This document shows, piece by piece, positions 22,493 through 34,685 of a stretch of DNA of 64,000 bases. The position numbers and the translations under genes were made by a program. The number at the start of each line of letters is the position of its first letter. Position 1 is the stretch's first letter. Location: contig NW_015971553.1 of the NCBI RefSeq assembly GCF_000182565.1, forward strand, positions 248,001 to 312,000, in the 5' to 3' direction. The notes beneath the pieces are model-generated. The model saw only the letters and a list, made by a program, of their open reading frames with translations, made no database searches and had not been told where the DNA came from. Origin of the DNA: Spizellomyces punctatus DAOM BR117. Taxonomy: Eukaryota; Chytridiomycota; Chytridiomycetes; Spizellomycetales; Spizellomycetaceae.

Positions 22493-25400
22493 AATGGGTA
22501 GCTGGGAAACAGTAGCAGGATCGTGGCATTCCGGGTTAAGCAGGCAGTAATAAAGGGAAGAATGTTTAAAAGTACTTGACATGTCTTTTTTCTTGTTCTT
22601 CTTGTCATTATAGAATGGACGATCAAAATGTTTTCAGTTTGGCAGATCCAGCGTAGTCGTCTGGGCGTGTGCCTCTGTAGCAGAGTGCCTGTGTATGGTA
22701 CCAATGGGTGTAGCAAGTAATACTGGGGAGATTGAAAGGATAGCTGTGAAAAATAACCATTCCAACTTGGATATGTATGACATAGGCGAATTTTGAACGA
22801 CCATTAATGAACACGGGCTGTCTTTAAGCTTTTCAAAAAACATGCTGAAGGCATATGTATATTCACGAATGAAATACCGGTAATTCTTTGAAGCAGTCTT
22901 AGTTACAGTCGAGAGTCTGAAGGATCGCAAGCAGCAGTCCTTGCCTCACAGTACAGCAGGCGAATCGGCACAACACACGAACGTCCGCTATATCGGCATA
23001 GACATACTTACAAAATGGATGCCTATTTATGTGGGTATCATGTTGTCAAAGAAGGAGTCTGAACGTCAAGAAAAATCTAGGCCCGACAGGAATATATCCG
23101 CGATCACCTTCCCACATGTCTGTCATGCACTGAAATGGTTCATGATGGGCAGTAGAGCGCATGTTTTGCGTGACTTGCCTATATGCAGGAACCAAGCGCG
23201 GGAAAGACTTATAGTATGGTAGAGTCTATGCGGGCTAAATGCCGCTTGATATCAGGGGAAAGACACAAGCGGAAACTCAGCATAGCATCGTGAATGTAAA
23301 AGACGCACCTAATGGCGGTTGTTCATCTCCTCTAAATACGTGATGAAACCCTACGATTGATTTGCATGTCCATTCATTGGAGGCAACCTAAAATCATTGC
23401 TAAAAATGTATAGAGTTCCGCCAGATGGAGCTATAGATTCTCGCAATGGATGGGTCACTGCCCATACGATATGATGCTGAGAAGACCATTTCCGATGCAC
23501 GTTGAATTACCCTGAGTCTGCAAAGTGAGCAAAGGGAAAGACGACAAAACTTTAATCAAGCTCCATTCGGGTTCCCATTTGCCATTAATGAGTTGAGAAA
23601 GAAACAGATGGGGGTGAATTAAGAAATCTAAAAGGCTTATCTTGATCATATCTTCTCGCATGCTTCACTAATAGCCGCGCCATTAATTAACGTCCGCCGA
23701 TTGATTTTGTGTTTTACTATTACTTGGCACTGGTTGAGCACAAGTGTCCAGTTGCCAGCTATCATAGTCATCTCCACTCTCCTCCGCCAGTAGAAATCAA
23801 CCACTGCCGTAGCTTATCTGGCTCCGTCGTTCCTATCGGGAGAGGAGCAGACTCAAGCAACCAGCTAGCATTGAATCGCGCTTCCTTTTACCAGTAGTTA
23901 TTCAGAACCATCGCAACCGTACCCTAGTTATTTATTATGCAGGGATTAGTCCAATATTAATTATAATTATATTTCATGTAACTTGATATATTACTACTTT
24001 ATAGATTATAGGCTAAACACTTGATTAATTACTCTTAAAAGATCAGGAAGTCCATCCAGCCATCAAGGACTGTAAGTTCCTCCGCGAATGGAAATCCACG
24101 TCCAATGCAACCGTCCGGCTCCCAGTTCCCATCGGACGAGCTGCACAATCCCGCAGCACGCCGTCATTCACCCCAACTCCTTCAAGTTAACTTCTAGAGT
24201 CATTACAGGTATCTTGCCACTGAGAGGAAACTTGCAAGCAAGCATGGTCCGTCACCTAATAATACCAACCTCGTTCTAACGCCTTCGCAGACGTATATCC
24301 TTAATCAAACGGGACGACCTCAAAGAGAATAGCATTACGTCTGGAAGAATTTCGAGACTTTCATGTAGCATGATAACAGCTACGATAACAGATACCACTA
24401 ATAATGAGAGTAGATTCGATATCCGATACGACAAGATTGGCTTGGAAATGCTGCGACCGCACAGTACATCAATCCAATATTGCTTAAGATCCACAAACCA
24501 GAAGAATCTTCCATATCAAATTCCAGCTGCCCGCCTCATGCATTTGTCTTGTCTCCCAGTTCAATGTTACAGCGTGTGTTGAAGCTTATGTCTTCACCCT
24601 TTGGTCAGCGATCATCCCTACTGCAACATTCCCAATAGCCAATCGTTAATGTTAGAAAGATCGGTGCAAAGGGACATTTCCGCCGTCAATTTTGACCAGC
24701 CACAAGTGTGACGAATCTGGGGCTCTTACTAACCCGAGAGCATTGTCAAATCTGTTTCTCATGTGGCAGCTTGGCCGAACGATCTGGCCACCTCGAACAT
24801 ATTTGTCGAATCCAATGTCGCCTTAAAACAGCTCGCGCAGAAGGATGTCACATACCGGGCGCTAGTGTTTAATCCTCATTTGCTACTTGAATTCAACGAT
24901 ATGGTTCGTGTTTTACCCTTGGCTTTAGACTTTATATCGACTACGCCAGACTACGCACTTGCACAAGACAGACATCGATGAAGAATAGTTACGTGGAACC
25001 GAACATTGATCATTGTCAAAAGGCAGCAGTCAATCAAAAGTTTAATTGCTTGACAATGCAGCGACCGTCGCCAACGTGAGCATTGTGTGTTACGATAATG
25101 GATAACCAGGACAGCACAGCCTCTGCGATGAAAAGGCTTCGCTGCCTTATTGTTGCCTTCTTTTTAAAAAGGTTGGCTGCCTTGACCAGAGTGGCATTAT
25201 AGATTTAATAGTGCAAGTTATACTTGGCTTTTCTTGTCTAGCTACAAAGCGAAATGAAAATAATTTCAAAAGACTTGATTACCTAACATAATGACAAAAG
25301 CTATGACGCGCGTTGATTGGTCCAATCCTTTCACACTAGAACACTTGAAACGGGGCGTTCTGCGCTTTTTTTGGGAACTGTTCTTGAGATGAATTTCCTC

Positions 25401-26359
25401 CACGGAACTGCAAAAGTAAAAACAAAAGAAGAAAAGAAAAATAATCTGCTGGGACGATACCAATCAACGCAAGTGGAATTGGCAATAGCCGCTTTTAACT
25501 GTCGTGTGTTTAACTTGCTTTTTCGTAAACAAGCAGCAAAACGGATTCCCTTTTTCTCCTTCCGGGAGACGGCAAGGTTTCTAAGCGTGTGGACATTGTG
25601 GTCGATTGTGAGGCAATTTTTGCTTCGAACGTGAGGCATGCAGTCGTTGATTCCGTCGTCTTGGGATTTTAGCACAATTAGACAAAAAAAAATGCATTTG
25701 TTTTTCCATGACATGTCAATTAGACGTTGTGCATTTCCTAGTCCTTTTTTTCATCTGCAGAGTTAACGGCTGTTGTTTGGCTTGTTGTAAGAGATCCCTC
25801 GGTTTTTTGCACGCAGAGCCGTTCGGAAAATCAATCGATTGATATTGACCGTGGAGATCTTTAACAACATAAACGAGGCTGAAGGGCATGCTTGCTCTTG
25901 ACCGCTTTTTCAAGATAGGGTTTTGACTATCGTCTCCGCGTTCCGAGGATTGTTGTTGATTTGGCAGCGGTTTCTTGTCTTACACAGGAGAAGGAACCAC
26001 GGCAATACGCGGTGTGACCTTGCTTTCGACCTAAAGGAAGTTTAAGCATTTGACCTGCCTGTGTGGGGATTACATAGAGTACCGATTCAGTATTGTTCAC
26101 CCTGTTCTGTGCACTCGAGGAGTTGAACAGGCTTTTACTGGTCAAGGAAGGTTGCCGTGAAAAGTCATTTGTGTATCTGGGACCCTCCATCTTTGTTCGT
26201 GGATCAAGCAGGTCTTTAGCAGATCTGGAGTGCTTGCTGATATCTCAAACCGCCATCTACCTTCTTCCCCCAACATCACTCGACGAACGCTGGCGTTGAC
26301 GACAACAACAGCAACGGAATTCCAACTTATCGATCGCTTGTGAAGGCTTTGCTGCAGAG
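22493..26359. other. gene-poor region, 3.9 kb
   Basis: This is the longest stretch without a gene I can model. Bases 23930-24050 are strongly A/T-rich. Coding-like but broken scraps occur at about 23790-23895 (frame with SGSVVPIGRGADSS), 24043-24195 (frame with DCKFLREWKSTSNATVRLPV followed by PIGRAAQS) and 24763-24981 (ESNVALKQLAQKDVTYRALV). I cannot join them into a gene. No terminal inverted repeats, LTRs or transposase motifs were seen. Confidence 0.5.
24043..24195 (+). pseudogene. coding-like fragment, possible gene relic
   Basis: An open stretch ending in TAA at about 24189. Its residue composition looks protein-like (KDQEVHPAIKDCKFLREW) and it contains a VPIGRA motif similar to VPIGRG encoded about 285 bp upstream at about 23836. 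No start or splice-supported partner exon was found. It is offered as a relic, not a gene. Confidence 0.25.
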
Positions 26360-28048
26360 ATGGACCTTATCAGATCTATATCTGTCGCAGCAGCCTCACC
26401 CTCCTTTCCCTCCTTCTCATTTCCCTCAGTACCGTCCACGCCGACGCAGGCAGCGCAAGCGCAAATTCCACCTCCTGCATCACCCTCACCAAAACCACGA
26501 CATGTCCCAACCAAGAAGGCCGCCCTGTAATCGTCTCCCCGAGCCTCTACAATGACACCGCGAGTTTTGATCGCTTTATCACACTTAATTACGACTCCAA
26601 TCCTACGTATATTTCCTCATTCCGAAGTGCCTACGGGTGTCCGCGGTACGAAGGCAAAGGACAGCGATACCATATTAGCTATTACTGCTCTTTGCTGGTA
26701 GAGGCTTCTGCAGCGACATGTGGTTCAAGTCCGGGGAAGCCGCTCTGCCGGGACACGTGTCTTCAGGCTCGCCAGGCCCTCCAAAGCGTTTTTGAGGATA
26801 CGACTGTGTGTGATGCGGGAGGGGACAAACTGAAGGCTAGGACGGATACTTTAAACAGTTACTGGAATTTTTGCGATTCCCTGAAGCTGGAAAGCCTGGG
26901 TGGGCAGTGTGATGCCGGAATGATCCCGATTGAGGTGAATACGTGTGGTATGTATGAGTTGCAAATGATTATGGGAATTAGGAATGCTTCCCTCGTAAGA
27001 GAAATCCTTTTCTCATCAACTTTTCATCTCAGGGTTCTTCACAATCGCCGAAGCCCGAGCGTATTGTGCAGGTTCTGCCACTCGCGGTGATCCCTGTTGC
27101 GCGCGGGTTATTGCAGCAGCAGCAACAGGACCTTCGACCCAGGTCCCGGGCGGAGCACCTCCCAACCCACCAACAAGCAACCCACCCTCGCCAACTGCAG
27201 ACCGTACAGTCATAACTGGTCTCGCAAGCGGGGTGGGAGGCGTCGCGCTTCTGACTGTGAGCGTCCTTGCTCTGCGAAAATATCGTGCTCGTCGGAGAAG
27301 CAGCGATGTTTCGTCAAAGTCTATGACGCAGACTGTTAGCCGTAAACCAAGCGGTCTCACTCTCATCCCAACACATAGGCAAGACGAACGCGTCCTCAAC
27401 TCTACATCGAGCGTTTCCCCGTCTTTTCCCTCTCCTCCTAACTCTGCTCAATACCTTCTCTCATCACCGATATCCTCTTCGTCATCCTCTGCCCGCATGG
27501 GCCCTCCTCCTCAGTTACCCCTCCCAACGATCCCCAGCAATGCGCGATTCAGCATGGACCCGACAAGTGCCATATACGGATCCTCACCACCGCAGGGGTC
27601 ATTAGCTGGAACGACCATTACAAGATCGGTGGCCGGTGATGACCAAAACACGGATATTGGACAAGAACAGGAGTCTGTTGCGGCTAGCGATGGTCAAGAG
27701 CAACCCAAAACGAGGATGAAGGTTTGGGCAGAATATGTACCAGATCTTCGTGACGAGATTCAACTCAAAGTGGGCGACGTGATGGAGATCTATGAAACAT
27801 TCCCTGATGGTTCGTACTCAACGTCATGGACTTTGTTCTTCTCAACAGATTTCTCACTTTTCATTCATTTGACAGGCTGGGCAACGGGTCAAAACCTCAC
27901 CACAGGCACTACTGGTGTCTTCCCGCTGGCGTGCCTCATCACTCCTACTTCGCCGCTCCGAGGCTCTATCACAGCCTTATCAAGACTCTCTGGTCGTGTC
28001 AGCTCGATGGTTCACGGAGGAGGGAATCGGGAAGAAGATGAATCGTGA
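26360..28048 (+). CDS. single-pass sensor-like protein with cytoplasmic SH3
   Basis: The supported reading frame runs through exons ~26374-26947, 27033-27809 and 27876-28048. It begins with an N-terminal hydrophobic signal (SSLTLLSLLLISLSTVHADA). A Cys-rich ectodomain follows (CPRYEGKGQRYHISYYCSLL, CGSSPGKPLCRDTC, GDPCC), then a Pro-rich stalk and one TM helix (VITGLASGVGGVALLTVSVL) followed by RKYRARRR. A Ser/Pro-rich cytoplasmic region leads to a C-terminal SH3 (VWAEYVPDLRDEIQLKVGDV ... GWATGQNLTTGTTGVFPLAC). Such ectodomain-TM-SH3 proteins look like surface sensors that recruit Pro-rich partners. Oddity: the only nearby ATG (26360) is in another frame that stops at 26525-26527, and no ATG occurs in about 470 bases upstream, so the 5' end is unresolved. 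Confidence 0.7.
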
Positions 28049-28707
28049 AAATTGCATGTTTTTTTCAAGATATATAGTCAACTGTTTCGCCTGTGTTTGT
28101 CAATGCCTCATATGTGTGTGAATTAGTATTGGAGTATGAGCTACGGAACAGAGAGATGTGTTCCGGGTGTGTAGAGCTATTACCTTTACGTTGAGAATAA
28201 TAAATAAAGGATTGGTGATACTTGTTAGTTAACTGCTGGTAATCACAGTACTTGTTGTTTAAGACTTTTGGCGTAACAACAAGTTCAATGCTGACTGTTA
28301 ATGAGGCAACCTTGACCACGATCGGCATAAAAGAGGCGCAGGTCGCATGTAAGTTTGAGAAAGCATTCTATGCGGCACCCATTCCATTGTATGCTAATAA
28401 AACCAAGTCGTCTTCGTTTCCCAACAACGTCCAGCCCAGAAGCCTGTCCGATGTTGTCCGATTTCGCTTGTCCGAGACCGTGGGAAAATGATAAACAAAC
28501 GATTCCACCATGGACGCGTTTACATAATCTTGGCTCGCGCGCCGTGTGCGAGGGGAACGAACGCACGCCAGGAGGTCTGCCAGGAGGTGGAAACGACGAC
28601 GATGATTGGGCCTTCATGGCGTGCTCAGAAGAATGACGTACGGACGATACGGAATCTTCCGCCGAGAATTCCCGGATTGCAAAAAAAAAAGCGCAGTCCC
28701 CCAGGGT

Positions 28708-28715
28708 TATAAAAA
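28708..28715 (+). promoter_or_regulatory. TATA box
   Basis: TATAAAAA preceded by GGGT and followed about 30 bases later by a C/T-rich stretch (TCCTCCCCCCATCTCTTC) that would be the expected transcription start. It lies 88-95 bases upstream of the ATG at 28803. Confidence 0.55.
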
Positions 28716-28802
28716 GGCGACGTTTCTCGCTCCTCCCCCCATCTCTTCACTCGTCTTCCAATTGCTTTCCTTCTTGTTGGTTGCAAAGGACTGACTGTCG
28801 CG

Positions 28803-28946
28803 ATGGCGGAGCGGCGGCCACGACTCACCGCGGTGGGGGTGTCTCTTGGCTCCGGCCGGAGGAGGGCCTTTGTAAAAAGAAAAGAGCTTGTCTCTTACAA
28901 AAAAAGGATGAAATCAAGGATGAAACTTCACAATGATTTGATGCTC
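28803..28946 (+). CDS. possible 47-aa basic peptide
   Basis: An ATG-initiated 144-nt ORF directly downstream of the TATA box and pyrimidine-rich leader. The product is very basic (ERRPRLTAVGV, GSGRRRAFVKRKEL, KKRMKSRMK). I recognise no family. It could be the first exon of a longer transcript, a short secreted-independent basic peptide, or a chance ORF in a non-coding RNA. Confidence 0.25.
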
Positions 28947-29129
28947 TGAACGCCATGGGTCGCGAGCGTTGAAGCAATTGGAAGTGGGAAGGTATTACTG
29001 CATAACGTTGGATGGGAGACTGTAATCATATCTCCTATTAATTTCCATTTGAGCACAATCGGAACCGACTTGCCACTGCACAATTATTATTTATATAATA
29101 ATCCCCCCCACACACACAACCTACTGGAA

Positions 29130-30857
29130 TCAGACAGATCCGGACTCCTCAGCGGAATGCCTCGGCAAACTCAGTCGCTTCAGTACAGGTACCGGCGGCA
29201 TCAACTCCTCTATATTAATTCGTGACGCCACATTATTTGGATCTCCTCTGAGTGTGCCTTGAAGGGGGTACGCTGACATACTCTTGTTAATATTGGCTTT
29301 GGAGCGGTGGGCGGAGCGTTGGGCGTTATAGTTGCGCCGACGCCGGATGAGTTGGCGGATGAAGACGGCGGTATTTAGCCAGCTATAATCATTGTGTGAG
29401 CTATACTGAATGGTAATGGTGGACATACAGAGTAGGTTCAAACTTACCCAGATGAATTGATACTCATGGCGACCCAGAATGAAAGCCATATAGGCTCCTA
29501 ATAACATATGGTCAAATGCATGTCCCAAACACCCCACCCAAATTCCACAAAGAAAACAAACCTTTTGAAATACCCCTACACCAACCGTATACGCAACAGC
29601 CCCCGAGAACGTCAATACATCCGCCGCAATGAAGTCAATCAACTTGGCCACGATCACTTTATTACGAGAGGACGCCGTGATTCGTCCCGGTGCATCCCCA
29701 TTCGCAACCGAAAACCTCCCCATCGGATCATCCAACGCGGGCTCACTACTCGATTGGGCCTTGTAAGATAACGACTGTTGCTTGTTGGTTTTGTTGGCTT
29801 TGCTCCCTCTTTTCATGGCGTTTTCGACCGCCATGATTTTGCGGTAGACGAGAAAATAGCTATCGTGCATTCAGCTGGATGTTAGTACATGTGCAGAAGG
29901 TTTTGAATGATCCAGGATACTGTACCATGTGGCGGGGACGACGAGAGCAAGAGTACACGGTATAGCGAGGATAAACATGTAGATTCGGCCCTGTTTATAC
30001 CCATTATTATCAACAAGGACCTGAAAACTTTTCTTGAACTGGAGGCATACCACAGACGTCCGCATATCCAAAAAGCACCAATGCACATCCGGCCCAAAAG
30101 CACCGATTGCTGATCCTATCCCATCAAAAAACATTAGTCATCTCATGAACGTTTCAAAACTTTGCATCTCCGCTCTTGTGCTCACCAACAATCGCAAACA
30201 CAGCTCCACAGCCCAAGGACATGGCCCATAAGATCCAATCATAACTTCCGAAATGCATCGTTCGGGAGTGGTAGACGGTTAGGTATATGCTGAGACATGT
30301 TGTTAGTTTTCACGCAATATTGAAACCCGCAACAAAACCTGGGTTAAATACCATATCGAGACAACATTCATCATGCAGATTTCAGCCAATAAGAACCCCT
30401 ATTTGAACCGCATCAGCACTGTCTCCGGCAAAGTCGGCACTTCACTCAACGAACAACAAACTCACCCCCATCAAGGCCCCCAACGTCCGACAAGCAGGTA
30501 AAGCGGGTGGCACACCATCCTTCAACCACATGTACGAATGATCAAAACTATGCGAAACAGACCAACAAATGGCCAGTAGAGCCGTATAAAGAGGGAATCG
30601 TTCTCCAATGGTTTTGTACCGTTTCGTAGCGATACCGTACACAAGCATAAAAAGGGACCCGAATAGCGATACTGTAGGCATTCTTTGAGTGTACGGCTTA
30701 TGCACCGGATGCAAAGCGACGAGGACTTACGAATGATGAGAACGAGGGCTATCCCGTGTATAGCGTGCGAAGCCATTGGAGACGGTTGCATTACACCGGC
30801 TGGAAACTCCCACTCCGTCGTCTCTCGTTTCTCCATATCTATTCTGTCCATATCCAT
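29130..30857 (-). CDS. seven-TM GPCR, cAMP-receptor-like
   Basis: Predicted plasma-membrane receptor of the slime-mould cAR/Git3-like type. Exons are 30857-30731, 30671-30466, 30398-30352, 30289-30186, 30115-29926 and 29859-29130, giving 467 aa in frame. Seven hydrophobic segments are seen: TM1 IALVLI...SLFGSLFMLVYG, TM2 LYTALLAICWSVSHS, TM3 LGALMGFLLAEICMMNVVSI, TM4 WILWAMSLGCGAVFAIVG, TM5 YMFILAIPCTLALVVPAT, TM6 FSGAVAYTVGVGVFQKVCFL, TM7 WVSLNLLCMSTITI. The TM3-side Cys in PACRT and the HWCFL loop Cys could form the usual disulfide. The long third intracellular loop (KRGSKANKTNKQQ) and basic tail (RQLIRRRRNYN) suit G-protein contact. The ligand is unknown. A stretch at 29406-29447 may be an optional in-frame intron. 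Confidence 0.72.
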
Positions 30858-32094
30858 ACAGCTTCTGGGTGTGTGCGTTCGTTGGTATAATCCGTATTAG
30901 AGAAAAAGCCCCACAATAATATACTCGTCAAAGAAAACCCAAGAAACAAAAAAATGAACTATCACCAGGAGTCTGCTAATTAATCTACATATATAGCGTT
31001 GGTTTTATCACACGCTAACAAAAAAAAAAAAACCATCCAGCTGGTCTTGAATATACAAAAACGTCCAGAGCCAAGTTTATCACCAAACAAACAATTTTCA
31101 ACGGCAAATAGTATGCAGGATCCGTATATTTCCGCCTCATTTCAGAATGCAAAAGTCTTGCTTATTCCAAGAATAGTTACATGATGCGATGGGCATTCAA
31201 CAAGCTGTCCGTAAACAAAGGGATCTACGATTTTAAGCCAACTTACCACGGTACATTGAGATCGTGGCTTTTCCCTCATTAACATGAGATTGCAAGGGCA
31301 TAACTAAACGTAAATGTGTTGAATTCCAGAAACGATGATATGGCCAGTGATATATAGTTAACATTCACATGCACCGGACGACACCCACATGAAACATTCA
31401 TGTGTTATTCCAGTCGACATTGCGTCAAGCTTTGTTAGCAAAGATGTTTGTTTTTTGTACCAAAAAACTCGGCTTGGCAGCGGAGCAAAAAAACAAGGAT
31501 TTTTGCATGTGCTGACGACCCTCGAAGAAAGAGCTCCGATTCCGACTTTGCGTGCAGGCCATCAACAATAGTTACCGCAAGCAGGCAGAGCGGAAAGCGT
31601 AAAACTCCTCGATCCAAAAGAGTTCAAACATGTGTTCGTTGTGATTTTTAATGACAACACGACAGAGCAGCACATGTCGCCACTGATAGATCAACGAGAG
31701 CAAGTCTTGATCTTTCCGCCGTTTCCCTCACACTCTCTCATGAAAAATGGAAAGAGCGGAAAATATAGCGGAGTTATTCATTCAAAGCCAGCATGGACAT
31801 AGTTGATAAGTAAACTACTATATTGAAAGAGAGACAAACCGACAAAATGATGCTATAATGCAAGAGCTATAATACAAAAACCCACCACACACATCAACTA
31901 ACCCGCATGTTGCGAAAGAATAAAGGTCTCCCAAAGAGAGCTAGCACACCTACTTACATACATGCACTATTAAAACCAGCTAGTGCATAATACGTCGACG
32001 GAACGGAGACATTGCATATAAATAAGCAGATCGAGAGACATGAAACAGTCAATTATCAAACAGGGTGAGGTAACGTGGAAGCGCGGGATGTTGC
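30858..32094. other. intergenic: GPCR promoter and nucleolin 3' flank
   Basis: Mostly A-rich DNA with a 13-base A run at 31019-31031. No ORF shows coding character. Confidence 0.5.
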
Positions 32095-33901
32095 TTAATC
32101 GTCGTTGTTGAAGACAGTCTTTTTACCGCTGCCGCTGGGGAACTGAGGCTTGAAACCGCCACGTGCACCACCTGAAAGAGCACTACGCTTGAGAATCTTG
32201 CGAAAAATATCCAGATTACGAAAGCAGTTCTTACCTCGGCCACCACGACCGCCAAAGCCACCTCGGCCATTGCCACGACCACCTCGGCCACCACGACCAC
32301 CACGATCGCCAAAGCCACCTCGGCCACCTCGGCCACCACGCCCACCACGCCCACCGAAACCACCAGAGTTGCCATTACCACCTTCGGGTCTCGGGCCAGC
32401 ATAGTCGATGCGAAGGTTACGGCCCTCAAGCTCGACGCCGTTCAAAGCCTCAAGAGCGGCGGTGGCAGTTTCCACGTCGGCAAACTCAACGTAACCAAAA
32501 CTAAACGAAGCATCGCCCATCAGTGAGATGCCAACCAAAAGTAAGACCATGGTGGTACCTACCCTTTTGGGTTTCCAGTGTCCCTGTCCGTTGGCAAGCG
32601 AATGTGAACGACTTCACCGTGTTCGGTAAAGGCATCACGCACAATGTCATCCGTAACGCTGAAGCTGAGGTTACCAATGAAAAGGGTGGAAGCGGGAGTA
32701 GAGGCGGGTTTCTCGACACGACCTCTTCCACGGCCGTTGTCACCGTCCTTGTTTGCCGGACGGGGTGTAGAAATGTCTACCCTGATGGTTCGGCCATCGA
32801 GCTCGGTGTTGTTCCATTCGCATGCTTTCTTGGCAGCCTCAGGAGTGGTGAATTCAATGTAACCAAATCTGTGTAGATATAAATTAGCATCTAACTGAGA
32901 CGAACTAGAGACCTAGTTGAAATGCGTACCCTTTGGACTTGCCAGTTGCCTTGTCCGTAATAATACGGACACTGGTAATCTCGCCACATTCGGCGAACGC
33001 TTCCTTGATGCTTTCCTCAGTGGAACCCCAGGACAAACCTCCAAGGAACACAGTGGTGGATTCATCAGATGCCTCTTCTGTTGCAACGGCACCATTCTCA
33101 GTCTTGGCTTTCTTTGCGGCCTGCTTGGGTGCGTCGGCATCGGCGGCGCGCTTTTTGGGCTTTTCCTCTTCCTCCTCTTCCTCATCTTCTTCAGAGCTCT
33201 CCTCTTCACTGCTGCTGTCATCAGACTTTGTCTTCTTGGCAGGGCTTTCTTCCTCGTCATCGTCCTCGCTGCTTTCTTCTTCCGAGCTCTCCTCAACGTC
33301 AGCCTCACGTTTTCTCTTGTCACCAGCAACAGGCTTCTCATCTTCCTCATCTTCAGAAGACTCCTCGTCCGACGACTCGGCAGCCTTCTTAGCCTTGGCA
33401 GCCTCCTTCTTGACAGTCTCCTTGGCTTCCTCTTCTTCAGAGTCCGAATCCGTCTCATCCTTGGCGGGAGTGAGTTTCTTTGCTTGGCCAGTAGGCTTTC
33501 CGTTTGTCTTTGCAGTCACCTTTACCTCATTGACTGCACCCTTGGCTTCCTCTTCATCCGATGACGAGTCCTCGTCACTACTCTCCTCCTCACTGGAAGA
33601 CTCTTCCTTCTTAGCAGCAGCCTTTTTGGGCGTAGGTGCAGCCTTCTTGGGAACTTCCTCCTCCTCAGACTCTTCTTCTGAAGAAGAGTCAGAGTCAGAC
33701 TCGACGGGCTTGGCAACCACCTTCTTCACCTAATTTTTTTCCAATGAATACATGACAATATTACAACCGTCTGCAGTCGAACTGTACCTCCTCGTCCTTC
33801 TTCTTCTGGACTGCCTTCTGGGCAGCCTTGCCGTTGGCCTTGCCATTAGCCTTGGGCGACTTGCCATTGGACTTGGCAACCTTGGTTTCTTTCTTGGCCA
33901 T
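32095..33901 (-). CDS. NSR1: nucleolin-like protein (Nsr1/gar2 type), 520 aa
   Basis: Nucleolar RNA-binding protein for pre-rRNA processing and small-subunit assembly. Exons are 33901-33788, 33729-32930, 32868-32563, 32500-32235 and 32171-32095, totalling 1563 nt in frame. The order is diagnostic. First comes a Lys-rich N-terminus, then alternating Lys and Ser/Asp/Glu acidic blocks (SSSEEESSDEDSSSDEEE; likely CK2 sites). RRM1 has TVFLGGLSW and KGFGYIEF (the RNP1 is split by an intron after KSKG). RRM2 has TLFIGNLSF and KGFGYVEF (again split by an intron at the same place). A C-terminal RGG/FGG-rich tail ends in FNNDD. The two introns at equivalent positions of the two RRMs suggest an old internal duplication. 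The start Met (AKKETKVAKS) has a clean C/T-rich leader. Confidence 0.93.
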
Positions 33902-34685
33902 ATTTGTTTGAGTGAGGGAGGTAAGAAGAAAACAAGTAGGGAAAAAGGTCGACGGGGGGGATAAGCGCGCGTTTTGATGGCCAAACGCACAAAAAACAAA
34001 AAAACCGACTCGACTGAAAAGGAAAAATGACGAGGCGCAGCTCATCTCAGCCAATCAACTGTGAGTATGCTTACGAAAGACATTTTGCCACATGCGCCAC
34101 ATACTTTTTCTATAAGTAACTTTTGCAACTTGTTTGAATTTTGTTTTCTTTATCGTTCAACCGCGTTCCTTTGGCAAGGGCAGGATTCAAAGTCTTCGTT
34201 TCTCCATTTTTATGGAGAGGATGGCTTGCATGGTCCATGTCCGTGCTGGGAACATTTGCGAAGAGTGTGTGCGTCCCACTGTATCTCTGGCCTTTTTTGA
34301 ACCAGTGGGGAGGTCGGTCGAATGATGGGATACATTTCTAGAGTAAAGCATAGGCGACGACATTGGCAATGACAGATTCAAGAGTGGAAATGGAATGTAG
34401 CCATTCTACAACATTTGTAATTGTCATGCAAACACGAGCCAGACTCACCATACAAATGTCCAAGTCTCTGCAAACGACGTTATAGTTGGACATCATTGTA
34501 AACGTGGAGAATGTCAAGGACACAAATCCACTTTCCATTCACAAGGAAGTGGACCAGCAACAGTCACGTACATACAGCATGCAAACATGCCAAATAAACT
34601 CTGCAAAAACTTGCACGGGTGCGTATCAAGTCAATTACTACCATAATAAAGTTAAACCCAAAAAGCACACACAATTACAATTACA
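33902..34685. other. intergenic: nucleolin promoter, ARID gene 3' flank
   Basis: The nucleolin leader on the minus strand is rich in C/T. A run of seven G (plus strand) lies at 33953-33959. Nothing else is identified. Confidence 0.5.

Larger units (their letters stand above)
28049..29129. other. intergenic with strong TATA promoter
   Basis: The 3' flank of the SH3 sensor and then a GC-rich block at about 28540-28870, which holds a consensus TATA box and the small ORF listed separately. The 3' flank of the GPCR (minus) lies at the right. Confidence 0.5.

Noticed and set aside
30016-30045. Possible 30-nt intron in the GPCR (GTATGC...TTTTCAG)
   Set aside because: Too short for splicing compared with neighbours (45-75 nt) and frame-neutral, so it was kept as coding.
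30683-30730. Acceptor at CAAAG for GPCR intron 1
   Set aside because: It would leave the frame of TM1 wrong; the CCTACAG acceptor 11 bases further on restores TM1.
32933-33733. 266-aa Ser-rich ORF on the plus strand
   Set aside because: It is the reverse complement of the acidic/Lys blocks of the nucleolin gene.
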